Assembly: GCA_012033255.1 (NCBI GenBank)
Contig: JAAUSF010000032.1
Coordinates: 1-42,864 of the forward strand
Direction of reading: 5' to 3'
Length of the DNA: 42,864 nt
From: Cyanobacteria bacterium RU_5_0
Lineage (GTDB): Bacteria > Cyanobacteriota > Cyanobacteriia > Elainellales > Elainellaceae
The position numbers were made by a program, and so were the translations under genes. This document shows, piece after piece, positions 7,787 through 16,143 of the stretch. The first letter of the stretch is position 1. Every line of letters begins with the position of its first letter. The notes below the pieces were generated by a model that saw only the letters and a list, made by a program, of their open reading frames with translations, was not told where the DNA came from and did no database searches.

Positions 7787-9061
7787 ATGTTTCAGGCAAT
7801 TCGCTATCGACTTTTGTTCTCTTATTTGGCAGTGTTGACTCTTATTTTGGGCGTGTTTGCGATCGCCGTTCGCATCACCTTTGCCTACACGTTGAGGGAA
7901 GAACTAGAGAATAGGCTAGCTGTTCTTGCAGAATCCGCATCGGGTGAACTTGACTTGGAAGATAAGGGATTGGAAGTCGATGGGGAAGATATATTGCTTA
8001 ACCCGAATCAATCGGTTCAGTGGTTTGATCTTGAAGGACGGTTGATTAATCAGTTAGGAGATGACCCCTTAACAGTGCCCTTCGATCCTGACCAAACGTT
8101 GCAAACTCAGACGGTGCCCTATCCGGTAAAAGGCATCACGTTACCCGTTCGGGAAGAAGAGAGAAATGACGAGTTGATTGGTTATGTTCGAGTCAGTGAA
8201 TCCCTTGAAGGAATCCATGAAACGCTGCGACGATTAGATTGGCGATTGGGAGGTGGTGTTGTCTTGGCACTGATCCTGAGTGGACTTGGGGGAATTTGGC
8301 TGACTCGTCAAGCGATGCAACCCATTGAAAGAAGCTTTCAACGGCTCCAGCAGTTTACAGCCGATGCCTCTCATGAGCTTCGCAATCCACTCATGGCGAT
8401 TAAGAGTAATGCCGCCGTCGCTCTCAAATATGCGGAGGGCATCCGGAAGTCAGATGCGGAAAAGTTTCGGGCGATCGCCAGTGCAACGACTCAAATGACA
8501 GCGCTGACAGAGGATTTACTGCTGTTGGCTCGAACGGATCAAGCACCGCGTCAGAAGCAAGACAACGTAAATCTCACAGCACTATTGGGGGAGCTAGTTC
8601 GACTCTATAGCGCCCAAGCTAAAATCAAACATATTCATCTCAAGGGGCAGATCCTGAAGCAGATGGAGGTTTCTGGGGATGCGGTGCAACTCACCCGTTT
8701 GTTTACCAACTTGCTTAGCAATGCATTGCGCTACACTCCAAAGCAAGGCTGCATTGAGATTCAAACTCGTCGTGAGGGAAACCAAATTCTTGTTAGTGTG
8801 CAGGATACGGGCATTGGGATTGCACCCGCTCAACTTGAGCGTATCTTCGATCGATTCTGGAGAGCCGATCGCTCTCGCTCTTATGGTTCGGGGTTTGGGC
8901 TAGGATTGGCGATCGCCCGAAATATTGCCCAGAATCACGGTGGCTCGATCACAGTCACCAGTCAACTAGGAGCAGGGAGTTGTTTCACGGTGCGACTTCC
9001 AGCTGATGTCGATCGAGTGTCTACTGACATTACCGCCGATCGCCACACTGCGTTCCCCTGA
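7787..9061 (+). CDS. Sensor histidine kinase, partner of the upstream response regulator
   Basis: Membrane kinase of 424 residues. A transmembrane segment spans about 9-31, a periplasmic sensor region of about 120 acidic residues follows, and a second segment spans about 156-175. The DHp helix carries His196 in TADASHELRNPLMAIKSN. The ATP-binding domain has the N box NLLSNALRYTP, G1 DTGIGIAP and G2 GSGFGLGLAIA. There is no obvious HAMP, PAS or GAF domain. Co-transcribed with the response regulator. The stop codon lies 8 bases before the second minisatellite array, so no terminator is seen between them. Confidence 0.92.
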   Translation: MFQAIRYRLLFSYLAVLTLILGVFAIAVRITFAYTLREELENRLAVLAESASGELDLEDKGLEVDGEDILLNPNQSVQWFDLEGRLINQLGDDPLTVPFDPDQTLQTQTVPYPVKGITLPVREEERNDELIGYVRVSESLEGIHETLRRLDWRLGGGVVLALILSGLGGIWLTRQAMQPIERSFQRLQQFTADASHELRNPLMAIKSNAAVALKYAEGIRKSDAEKFRAIASATTQMTALTEDLLLLARTDQAPRQKQDNVNLTALLGELVRLYSAQAKIKHIHLKGQILKQMEVSGDAVQLTRLFTNLLSNALRYTPKQGCIEIQTRREGNQILVSVQDTGIGIAPAQLERIFDRFWRADRSRSYGSGFGLGLAIARNIAQNHGGSITVTSQLGAGSCFTVRLPADVDRVSTDITADRHTAFP

Positions 9062-9068
9062 AGCCTTG

Positions 9069-9129
9069 AGTGGATGGGTGGATGGGTGGATGGGTGGGTG
9101 GGTGGCTTATGCAAGGGGAAACCGCTGTA
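9069..9129. repeat. 8-bp minisatellite with 28-bp tail, copy 2
   Basis: Three to four copies of GGATGGGT (the last degraded to GGGTGGGT) followed by the tail GGTGGCTTATGCAAGGGG ending CCGCTGTA. It matches copy 1 at 5-96 in the same orientation apart from one base in the tail. It starts just after the kinase stop codon. Confidence 0.9.
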
Positions 9130-9143
9130 TTATCCAGGGATGA

Positions 9144-9455
9144 GCGCATAACCGTTTGATTCAAGCTGGATATCGCAAAATTGGCTCTGCTCCAGCTCAG
9201 GGAAACAGGATTAAAGTCTGGTGAACTCATTCAACCTATGCCAGGGTTGAGGTGATTTATAGTCCTGATGGTGCCGTAGCAATTACAGCCTATCATGTTG
9301 ATTTTTAGGCTCCTGGCTGGTTCTACGGCAATAGTTCTCACCTCTGGAATGATGACGCTGGCTCGGTTACTGTAGGAATATGTTGCCCAATTTCAATCCA
9401 ACCGATTTCTTCAACAAAGCGAGTGAATACCTGGAAAGCCGAGCAAATTTTGTAG
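9144..9455 (+). pseudogene. Decayed protein gene with in-frame stops, family not recognised
   Basis: One frame reads as protein across more than 300 bases but is broken by TGA at 9222 and TAG at 9306, and no start is visible. The segments read AHNRLIQAGYRKIGSAPAQG then NRIKVW, HSTYARVEVIYSPDGAVAIT then AYHVDF, and APGWFYGNSSHLWNDDAGSV. The TGA at 9222 replaces what reads like a second Trp. An upstream TGA at 9141 closes the frame directly after the minisatellite. I do not recognise the family. The 3' part may be shifted by one base, since another frame from about 9410 also reads well. Confidence 0.55.
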
Positions 9456-9483
9456 TATATCTACGGAGCTAAATTTTGTAGTA
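9445..9483. repeat. 13-bp direct repeat AAATTTTGTAGTA, 26 bases apart
   Basis: AAATTTTGTAGTA occurs exactly at 9445-9457 and 9471-9483, at the 3' edge of the decayed gene. Could be a footprint of an excision or a small duplication. Nothing larger is visible between the copies. Confidence 0.6.
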
Positions 9484-9561
9484 AAAACCGCCTGAAAAGT
9501 GATTGTTTAAGTAAAATTCGGTTCTGCGAATTGATTTGAGACAATAAAAATTAGAAAAAAA

Positions 9562-9596
9562 TTGCCTGACCTTAATAAGCCCCCAAGGTCAGGCAA
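9562..9596 (-). terminator. Strong Rho-independent terminator, reverse strand
   Basis: A perfect 12-bp stem (TTGCCTGACCTT / AAGGTCAGGCAA) encloses an 11-base loop. On the reverse strand it is followed by TTTTTTTCTAATTTTT, so it is oriented to stop transcripts coming from higher coordinates. No annotated reverse-strand gene lies upstream of it: the next gene, at 9983, runs forward. It therefore implies an unannotated reverse transcript from within 9600-9980. Confidence 0.8.
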
Positions 9597-9982
9597 ATTC
9601 ACCTGTAAGGACGCTTTTCTAACCAGAAGAACCTAACAACTTAATTGCCCCCTAGTTGTTTAGCTCTCCCGAATTGCGTTCTCCAGAAGTGACTTCATTG
9701 TCGCGTTTTCAGTACCTTGAAAGCGTCGAGATAAGTACTGAACTTTAATATTGAAGCTTTAGTTACAAAATCCGTAAATTTACTTTTTTCTCTGATGCTA
9801 AACTATTCGCTGGCTCTATCGTCTAAGCTATGCTAGCTCATTCATTTCTAAGCTCTGCTTTGTAACGAGGAGTGAACGATCGCCCCACTGATGCTAGGCT
9901 CAAGGCACTGAACAAATTGAGAGAGTAGAATGTCTGGAGACGCCGGATTTACTGCTTGAATTGAGTAGGCATCAAGAACCAT
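9597..9982 (-). other. Intergenic region with possible reverse-strand small RNA or micro-ORF
   Basis: No long gene is found. On the reverse strand, upstream of the terminator, a 12-codon ORF MKSLLENAIRES runs 9698-9660. Its frame stays open upstream with protein-like content (KVQYLSRRFQGTENAT) back to a TAA near 9760, with no standard start codon in that extension. A small RNA, a leader peptide, or the 3' end of a lost gene are all possible. AT-rich DNA just before 9983 presumably carries the promoter of the forward gene; no clear -10/-35 pair could be fixed. Confidence 0.35.
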
Positions 9983-10645
9983 ATGTTAATTCCTTTGACC
10001 CGCAAAAAGTTTGAGGAACTGGCTCCTCTAGCTGCAACAGGCGAACAATACCGATATTACTGGGGCAAGCCATCCGATATTCTAAGGCGATTGCTGATTT
10101 CAGTTACCGGTGTAGTTGGTGTCGCGTTTGTGAGGTTTTTGATCGGAGAAGGGTTTGACATCCTCCTATTTATTCCAGGATTTGGGGTTGGATTTTATTG
10201 GCTGTGGAGTCCGGTATATTGGGCAACTCGTCGGAATATGGCGTTGCGTAAATATCGATATAGTGGCTTCTGGCGAGGCAAAGTGGCGGATATGTTCATC
10301 ACGGAAGATCTGATTGGCACGGAGGAAACTGTCAATAAGCAAGGAGAATTGGTGATTGTAGAAAATCGGGAACGCCGACTCAATTTAGAAGTCGAGGATG
10401 AGACAGGATTCTACACAAAACTTCAAGTTCCATTGAATCGGGATCATCGAGTCATTCGCCCTGGAGATATTGCAGAAATGGTGGTGTTATCCAATCGTGC
10501 GGATCTCAGCCGAATTGCCAAAGTTTCAGATGTTTTTCTACCAGAATGCGATCTCTGGGTCTCGGATTATCCCTATCTACGTCGAGATGCGTTTGCAGAA
10601 GTGAGCCGTCGAATCGATCGCCGTCGCCGAAGCAACGATCGTTAA
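9983..10645 (+). CDS. Conserved cyanobacterial membrane protein of unknown function
   Basis: A protein of 220 residues. Residues 1-30 are soluble (MLIPLTRKKFEELAPLAATG, then YRYYWGKP). A hydrophobic hairpin spans about 35-75 (LLISVTGVVGVAFVRFLIG, then LLFIPGFGVGFYWLW). A basic, soluble C-terminal domain of about 140 residues follows and ends in an Arg-rich tail (RRIDRRRRSN). I recognise this as a protein conserved in cyanobacteria; similar proteins are sometimes labelled phosphate ABC transporter permease, but no permease features are visible here. Monocistronic, with a family C repeat just after its stop codon. Confidence 0.75.
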   Translation: MLIPLTRKKFEELAPLAATGEQYRYYWGKPSDILRRLLISVTGVVGVAFVRFLIGEGFDILLFIPGFGVGFYWLWSPVYWATRRNMALRKYRYSGFWRGKVADMFITEDLIGTEETVNKQGELVIVENRERRLNLEVEDETGFYTKLQVPLNRDHRVIRPGDIAEMVVLSNRADLSRIAKVSDVFLPECDLWVSDYPYLRRDAFAEVSRRIDRRRRSNDR

Positions 10646-10664
10646 GGTCATGATTGAATCAATT

Positions 10665-10713
10665 GTGGGGAGGTGTCCTCACTCGTCTGGATGAGCAAGA
10701 TGCCCATCTCACT
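10665..10713. repeat. Dispersed repeat, family C, copy 1
   Basis: Reads GTGGGGAGGTGTCCTCAC and then GCAAGATGCCCATCTCAC. Related copies are at 18461-18490 (core palindrome only) and 23926-23977. A short TTTCATC heptamer run (about 10735-10755) follows it, in the gap before the reverse-strand cobH. Confidence 0.65.
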
Positions 10714-10762
10714 AGAAAGGAAACAGGGAAACTTTCATCTTTCATCTTTCATCTTTCCCCCC

Positions 10763-11419
10763 CTACCCCATCCCATTGCCTTCTTTGCCATATGCCTGCC
10801 ATGCCAAATCCACAAGTCCGTTGACGATCGCGGCGGCTACTACAGCGCTACCTTTCCGTCCTTCAATTCTAATATGAGGAATGAGGGAATCTTTGAGCCG
10901 ATCGACGGCTACATCAATACCTACAAATCCGGCAGGGGTGCCAATCACGAGGGCGGGTTTGATTTCCTCAACTTCAATCAGTTCAACGAGGGCAATGAGA
11001 GCAGTCTGAGCTTGACCAACGACGAAAATTCCTTCTGGATATCGTCGGGCTAAAGTTTCTATACCCCATGCCGCCCGCGTTTTTTCGCGTTGTGGACGAG
11101 TCAGGGTTTCCATGCTGCAATAGACAGGGTTTGCAAAGGTATTTTGGATGCTAGGCACAATCCCCACTTGCACCATTGGTACATCAACAATGATAGTGCT
11201 GCGGGCAGCTAATGCGGCTGCTCCTGCCTGCAATGCTTGCTCTGAAAAGCGAATCAGAGATTTGTATTCAAAATCAGCAGTGGCATAGATCACCCGACGA
11301 ACAATCTCATATTCGGAAGGTGAAAATGCATGGTCGCCAATCTCGCTATCAATGATCCTTAAGCTTTGAGCATCGGTTGTATGCCACTCCATTTCTCCCC
11401 CGAAGGTGCCGATCGTCAT
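10763..11419 (-). CDS. cobH: Precorrin-8X methylmutase
   Basis: Cobalamin biosynthesis enzyme, 218 residues, that moves a methyl group from C-11 to C-12 to give hydrogenobyrinate (or the cobalt form, where it is called CbiC). Diagnostic stretches are SPSEYEIVRRVIYATADFEY, the IIVDVPMVQVGI strand, and PALVIGTPAGFVGIDVAVD followed by SAVVAAAIVNGLVDLA near the C-terminus. The position matching the catalytic His of Pseudomonas CobH, as I recall it, appears to be Tyr here (VIYATADFEY), which I believe is usual in cyanobacterial members. Start at 11419, with AAGG about 11 bases upstream; an internal Met at residue 10 is possible. It lies 37 bp downstream of the TPM gene in the same orientation, so co-transcription is likely. 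Confidence 0.9.
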   Translation of the reverse strand: MTIGTFGGEMEWHTTDAQSLRIIDSEIGDHAFSPSEYEIVRRVIYATADFEYKSLIRFSEQALQAGAAALAARSTIIVDVPMVQVGIVPSIQNTFANPVYCSMETLTRPQREKTRAAWGIETLARRYPEGIFVVGQAQTALIALVELIEVEEIKPALVIGTPAGFVGIDVAVDRLKDSLIPHIRIEGRKGSAVVAAAIVNGLVDLAWQAYGKEGNGMG

Positions 11420-11456
11420 TCATCCATTAGACCTTAATTGGGTCGTGCAGGAACAT

Positions 11457-12272
11457 TTATGTTTCAGAGGTTGAAGAGGCACTGAACATAGGAGATAGGT
11501 AGGCGACTAAGGCACCTAGCACAAATCCGGCAATATTTCGCACGAGTGGAAGCCATTCAGCCGTGCGAGAAACAACGGGACCGATCCCGAACGCGATGAA
11601 CAAAATACCCCACAATGGAGAGAAAATTAGCGCCCACTGCCATGAGAAGGTTTTGCTAGACTCGCGAGGCTGGCCGGCGAACCCAAAGACTAACCCTCCG
11701 ATGAGGGATGTGATGAGGGTGAGAATCCATTGCTCTCTGGGCAGTCCAGGAACCACTTGACAGCCCCCTCGCCGTAGACAGCCTTCGACCGATTCCAACG
11801 CCTCCATGATGGCAGCATCTTCTCCGTTTTCTCGCACAAAGAACTGATTGCCGAAGCGGGTCTGTAATTCAATCCAGAAGGTACGAGGCAACAAATCGAA
11901 TAGGTCATCTCCAACACTGAAGTTAAGCAAATTTCCACCTCTGGGGTCAGCAACGAGCATAACGCTCCGATCGTCCAGTCCCCAGAATGCTTTGACGGCT
12001 CGACCGGGAGTGCGATCGAACTGGGTTAACACGCGCAACTTCCAGCCTGTCTCGGCTTCAAAGCCATAAAGCTGTTGCTCAAGCGATTGTTCTTGGATAT
12101 CGGTGAGCGAATCTGCCAGGTCAATAATGGCAGTGGGATGGTCGGGCAGAAGGTCAGGATTATCGTAAGCGTAAGCGGCAGGTGCGATCGTCCAAGTCAG
12201 GAAAATGAGCAAAAGTGTGGCTAAGCAACCAAAAAGTCCTTTGAAGTGAAGTTTTAAGTGAAGTTGTTGCAT
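11457..12272 (-). CDS. TPM-domain protein, Psb32/TLP18.3-like
   Basis: A protein of 271 residues. A signal peptide ends near residue 35 (APAAYA). The TPM domain (about 36-165) contains AIIDLADSLTDIQEQSLEQQ, then WKLRVLTQFDRTPGRA, DDRSVMLVADPRGGNLLNFS and FWIELQTRFGNQFFVRENG. Two or three hydrophobic segments follow at about 180-265. Plant and cyanobacterial homologues (TLP18.3, Psb32) act at the thylakoid lumen in photosystem II repair, and an acid phosphatase activity has been reported for the plant protein. That role is inferred here from family membership. Two Cys in CLRRGGC could form a disulphide. Probably co-transcribed with cobH, though no functional link between the two is apparent. 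Confidence 0.85.
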   Translation of the reverse strand: MQQLHLKLHFKGLFGCLATLLLIFLTWTIAPAAYAYDNPDLLPDHPTAIIDLADSLTDIQEQSLEQQLYGFEAETGWKLRVLTQFDRTPGRAVKAFWGLDDRSVMLVADPRGGNLLNFSVGDDLFDLLPRTFWIELQTRFGNQFFVRENGEDAAIMEALESVEGCLRRGGCQVVPGLPREQWILTLITSLIGGLVFGFAGQPRESSKTFSWQWALIFSPLWGILFIAFGIGPVVSRTAEWLPLVRNIAGFVLGALVAYLSPMFSASSTSET

Positions 12273-12501
12273 TGCCCGATCCGAAGTACATTTAGGGGAA
12301 ATATTAACGGATGAATTTAAGTGCTAAGAATCTATGAGCGATTCTTTACATTTATTTACTTTATTCTCATATTAATCATAAGCTGAACTGTCTTCAAGTA
12401 GATCAGGAGATCTGCATTCTTTTTAAATATTTGCCTGTTAAAGCAGGTACTACAAACCATCCTCAGCCCTAAAGCCAATAGATCACTTCTAAAAATACGC
12501 A

Positions 12502-12526
12502 AAGAAGCCATTGCGCTTCTTATAAT
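12502..12526 (+). promoter_or_regulatory. prfC promoter: TATAAT with overlapping inverted repeat
   Basis: A consensus -10 TATAAT at 12521-12526 lies 26 bases before the prfC ATG. The 7-bp inverted repeat AAGAAGC (12502-12508) and GCTTCTT (12515-12521) ends on the first base of the -10. This is a plausible operator, or a coincidence. No good -35 was found 17 bases upstream. Confidence 0.5.
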
Positions 12527-12552
12527 GGGTTTGGGTTTACATAGCTTCAGGC

Positions 12553-14181
12553 ATGACCACAGACATTCAGATAGAACTCGAATCAGCAGTTAAGACACGG
12601 CGAAACTTTGCGATTATTTCTCACCCGGATGCTGGGAAAACAACGCTAACGGAAAAACTTCTGCTCTACGGGGGTGCGATCCACGAGGCAGGAGCCGTCA
12701 AAGCGAGACGGGCGCAGCGACATGCCACCTCAGACTGGATGGCAATGGAACAGCAACGGGGTATTTCAATTACCTCGACTGTGCTGCAATTTCAGTATCA
12801 AGGCTACTGGATTAACTTGTTGGACACTCCTGGACACCAAGACTTTAGTGAAGATACCTATCGCACTTTAGCCGCCGCCGATAATGCTGTGATGCTGGAG
12901 GATGCTGCAAAGGGTCTAGAGCCGCAAACCCGCAAGCTATTTGAAGTTTGTCGGATGCGATCGTTGCCGATCTTCACCTTCTTCAATAAGCTCGATCGTC
13001 CCGGACGTGATCCGTTTGAACTAATGGACGAAATTGAGCAGGAGTTAGGCTTACAGACCTATGCAGTGAACTGGCCCATTGGCATGGGTGCTCGCTTCAA
13101 GGGCGTCTTCGATCGGCGGACTCAGCAAATCCATCTGTTTGAACGTTCGGCACATGGAAGTCGCGAGGCGATCGACACCGTTGTGAATTTGGGCGATCCG
13201 CGTATCGAAGATCTACTAGAGCAAGACCTATATTACAAGCTAAAAGAAGATCTGGAAGTTCTGGAAGAGGTCGGCACTCAATTTGACCTGGATCTCGTGC
13301 ATCAGGGCAAAATAACCCCGGTGTTCTTCGGGAGTGCCATGACTAACTTTGGTGTAGAGCTATTCCTCAATTCGTTCTTAGACTATGCTCTTAAGCCGAG
13401 TTCTCGCCGCAGCACCGTTGGAGAAATTACCCCAACCTATCCAGACTTCTCCGGGTTTGTGTTCAAACTGCAAGCCAACATGGATCCAAAACATCGCGAT
13501 CGCATCGCCTTCATCCGCGTTTGTTCTGGCAAGTTTGAGAAAGATATGGTGGTGAATCATGCCCGTTCTGGCAAGAGCATCCGTCTGTCTCACCCGCAAA
13601 AATTATTTGGGCAAGAGCGGGAATCTCTGGTAGAAGCGTATCCGGGCGATGTGATTGGTCTGAATAACCCTGGAGTATTTGCGATCGGTGACACGATTTA
13701 CAACGGTCAAAAGCTGGAATTTGAGGGCATTCCCATGTTCTCACCGGAGCTTTTTGCTTATTTGAGAAACCCGAACCCCTCCAAGTTTAAGCAGTTTCGC
13801 AAGGGTGTCAGTGAACTGCGGGAAGAAGGAGCCGTGCAAATCATGTATTCTGTCGATGAGGCGAAGCGTGATCCCATTCTAGCCGCCGTGGGGCAACTGC
13901 AATTTGAAGTTGTCCAATTCCGTTTACAGAGCGAATATGGTGTAGAAACCCTAGTCGAACCTCTGTCTTACAACGTTGCCCGTTGGGTGGAAGGAGGCTG
14001 GGACGCCTTACATAAAGTTGGTCGTCTCTTCAACACAGTTGCCGTGAAAGACAGTTGGGGACGCCCTGTATTGTTGTTTCGCAACGAGTGGAACTGTCAA
14101 CAGGTGGAGGGAGAGCATCCAGAATTACAGTTGAGGACGATCGCTCCTGTTGTCTCCGGACAAGAACCCGAATCGCTGTAG
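12553..14181 (+). CDS. prfC: Peptide chain release factor 3 (RF3)
   Basis: GTPase of 542 residues that recycles RF1/RF2 from the ribosome after termination. G1 HPDAGKTT is at about 24-31, the switch region holds [15 protein letters not shown]3 DTPGH is at 91-95 and G4 NKLD is at 145-148. [20 protein letters not shown] corresponds to the conserved AAKGxE segment. Domains II and III follow, with [20 protein letters not shown] and [20 protein letters not shown], typical of RF3 rather than EF-G. Length is normal for the family. Expressed from its own promoter in the divergent gap with the TPM gene; convergent with ntcA. Confidence 0.97.
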   Translation: MTTDIQIELESAVKTRRNFAIISHPDAGKTTLTEKLLLYGGAIHEAGAVKARRAQRHATSDWMAMEQQRGISITSTVLQFQYQGYWINLLDTPGHQDFSEDTYRTLAAADNAVMLEDAAKGLEPQTRKLFEVCRMRSLPIFTFFNKLDRPGRDPFELMDEIEQELGLQTYAVNWPIGMGARFKGVFDRRTQQIHLFERSAHGSREAIDTVVNLGDPRIEDLLEQDLYYKLKEDLEVLEEVGTQFDLDLVHQGKITPVFFGSAMTNFGVELFLNSFLDYALKPSSRRSTVGEITPTYPDFSGFVFKLQANMDPKHRDRIAFIRVCSGKFEKDMVVNHARSGKSIRLSHPQKLFGQERESLVEAYPGDVIGLNNPGVFAIGDTIYNGQKLEFEGIPMFSPELFAYLRNPNPSKFKQFRKGVSELREEGAVQIMYSVDEAKRDPILAAVGQLQFEVVQFRLQSEYGVETLVEPLSYNVARWVEGGWDALHKVGRLFNTVAVKDSWGRPVLLFRNEWNCQQVEGEHPELQLRTIAPVVSGQEPESL

Positions 14182-14257
14182 CAGAGCGATTTTGTGTACG
14201 AAAATAAAATTCTATGGACTGCCGTGCCCCTATCCATGCGATCGATTCAAATTTTCA

Positions 14258-14929
14258 TCATGTGAACTGTTGACTCAAGGTGACTGGGTTGTGAACTGTG
14301 ATCTTCTTCTTGTGAATGGAGATCATTTTGTCTTGCCGCAGATCACCCAACAATCGAGTTACGGTAACGCGAGTGGAACCGATCGCCTCTGCAATTGCTT
14401 GGTGAGAGAGTTTGAGGTCGATCGTGATTCCATCCTGGCTAGGGACGCCAAAATCGCGGCATAGGATCAGCAGAAAACTGACTAAGCGAGAACCCATGTC
14501 TCGATGGGCTAGCGTTTCGATCATCATCTCTGTTTGCAAAATGCGCGAGGAAAGCCCCTGGAGCATAATCATTGATAATTCGGGATTTTCTTTCAGAGCT
14601 TTTTCAACCTGCTCGATCGGCACCGACAACAACTCTGCGGGTGTGAATGCAACCGCATGATAGAACCGATCTGCTTTTTGCCCTGTAATCAAGGACAGAA
14701 CCCCAAAAACGCTATTTTCCCGAAGTAATGCCACCGTGATCTCTTCGCCCGCCTCATAGACGCGAGAAAGCTTTACGGCTCCCCTGACCAGGAAATAGAC
14801 CCGCTCAGCCGGATCACCAGGGAAGAAAATCGTCTTACCGCGTTCATACGTTTCCACTACAGGAGGAAAGGCACCACCACTGAGTTGACGAAAGACATTT
14901 GCCAATGGTTTATCCTGTGCCACTACCAT
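14258..14929 (-). CDS. ntcA: Global nitrogen regulator NtcA (CRP family)
   Basis: A protein of 223 residues, the expected NtcA length. The N-terminal effector domain, which binds 2-oxoglutarate in the family, is at about 15-120 ([33 protein letters not shown]). The long dimer helix is at about 115-145 ([20 protein letters not shown]). The helix-turn-helix is at about 174-196 ([20 protein letters not shown]). NtcA activates ammonium, nitrate and nitrogen-stress genes and usually its own. A consensus NtcA site with a correctly placed -10 lies upstream at 15080-15123, which supports autoactivation. Divergent from fabI. Confidence 0.97.
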   Translation of the reverse strand: MVVAQDKPLANVFRQLSGGAFPPVVETYERGKTIFFPGDPAERVYFLVRGAVKLSRVYEAGEEITVALLRENSVFGVLSLITGQKADRFYHAVAFTPAELLSVPIEQVEKALKENPELSMIMLQGLSSRILQTEMMIETLAHRDMGSRLVSFLLILCRDFGVPSQDGITIDLKLSHQAIAEAIGSTRVTVTRLLGDLRQDKMISIHKKKITVHNPVTLSQQFT

Positions 14930-15079
14930 GCCCTTTTCCTTAGCCAGTGCTTTTGCAAACCCTTGAAGATATCCGTCAGCTTACCTGCCAGATCACATCG
15001 CTGAGTATTCTGCTGAACATACCTGTTGAACATATATATTAGCGGCGATTGATGTCTGTGATAAATCTCTGACTTTAGA

Positions 15080-15123
15080 ACACTAAACTTAACTTCGGGA
15101 TAGATTTTTGTAGCAGTAGCTAC
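15080..15123 (-). promoter_or_regulatory. NtcA-type promoter of ntcA (GTAN8TAC plus -10)
   Basis: GTAGCAGTAGCTAC at 15110-15123 matches the NtcA consensus GTAN8TAC exactly, and on both strands because the ends are palindromic. On the reverse strand, 24 bases further, TAGTGT (15085-15080) fits the -10 form TAN3T, giving the class II layout typical of NtcA-activated promoters. The site is 181 bases upstream of the ntcA ATG. It is 99 bases from the fabI start on the other side, so an effect on fabI is possible but not shown. Confidence 0.8.
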
Positions 15124-15222
15124 ATAAAGCCAGATGAATGAGTGCTGAAGGCAAAGAAAGTTCCTTTCTGTCCCCGTTTTTCAGTATTCTCCTAGCTGAG
15201 AATTGCTTTAACGTGAAATGTC

Positions 15223-15999
15223 ATGTTGAATTTGACCGGAAAAAATGCGCTTGTAACAGGCATTGCAAATAATCGATCGATCGCCTGGGGCATTGCTCAA
15301 CAACTCCATGCTGCCGGAGCTAACCTGGGAGTCACTTTCCTGCCTGACGAAAAAGGGCGATATGAAAAGAAAGTTGCGGAACTGGTAGAGCCATTACAAC
15401 CCACGTTGTTCTTACCTTGCGATGTTCAGAACGAAACCCAAATCCAGGAGGCATTTGAGGCTGTTCGTGACAAGTGGGGCAGGCTCGATATCCTGATCCA
15501 CTGTCTCGCGTTCGCTAGCAAAGAAGCCTTAAGCGGAGAGTTCAGTAGCGTATCGCGGCAAGATTTTTCTCAGTCGATCGACATCAGCGCCTATTCGCTC
15601 GTCAGCCTGAGCCGTGCTGCCAAACCCCTGATGACCGAAGGGGGCAGTATTGTAACATTAACCTATTTGGGCGGTGTTCGCGTGATCCCCAACTACAACA
15701 CGATGGGGATCGCTAAAGCTGCCCTCGAAATGAATGTTCGCTACCTAGCCGCAGAAATGGGATCACAAAACATTCGAGTCAACGCAATCTCCGCCGGACC
15801 CATCCGCACCCTGGCTTCGTCTGCCGTTGGCGGCATCCTAGAGATGATCCATCACGTCGAGCAGATTGCTCCTCTCCGTCGAACTGTCACTCAACTGGAA
15901 GTCGGCAATACAGCCGCATTCCTCGCTAGCGATCTCTCCAGCGGGATCACAGGGCAAATTCTGTACGTTGATGCAGGCTACGAGATTATGGGAATGTGA
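15223..15999 (+). CDS. fabI: Enoyl-[acyl-carrier-protein] reductase (NADH)
   Basis: Last step of the fatty acid elongation cycle, reducing trans-2-enoyl-ACP. The 258-residue length is typical. The cofactor motif GIANNRSIAWGIA (about 13-25) is specific for FabI. The active site is Tyr148 (LTYLG), Tyr158 and Lys165 in the Y-x6-K motif (YNTMGIAK), equivalent to Tyr146/Tyr156/Lys163 of the E. coli enzyme. FLASDLSSGITGQILYVDAG closes the fold. Divergent from ntcA across a 293-bp gap that holds the NtcA site. Confidence 0.97.
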   Translation: MLNLTGKNALVTGIANNRSIAWGIAQQLHAAGANLGVTFLPDEKGRYEKKVAELVEPLQPTLFLPCDVQNETQIQEAFEAVRDKWGRLDILIHCLAFASKEALSGEFSSVSRQDFSQSIDISAYSLVSLSRAAKPLMTEGGSIVTLTYLGGVRVIPNYNTMGIAKAALEMNVRYLAAEMGSQNIRVNAISAGPIRTLASSAVGGILEMIHHVEQIAPLRRTVTQLEVGNTAAFLASDLSSGITGQILYVDAGYEIMGM

Positions 16000-16143
16000 G
16001 AGATATGGAGGGATGAAAGGATAGAGTTCACGCGATGTGCAACTTTGTGGCTGTAAGCTTTTTGTTTTGCGGGGCGCAGGGGTGAAAACCCTGCATGGGG
16101 GAAACGCCTCCCCATTACCCATCAAATCTTGCTTGACAAAGGA

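Noticed and set aside
10673..11053. Forward open frame of 126 codons across the cobH region
   Set aside because: Lies antisense over cobH, whose reverse-strand product is clearly recognisable; starts in a dispersed repeat.
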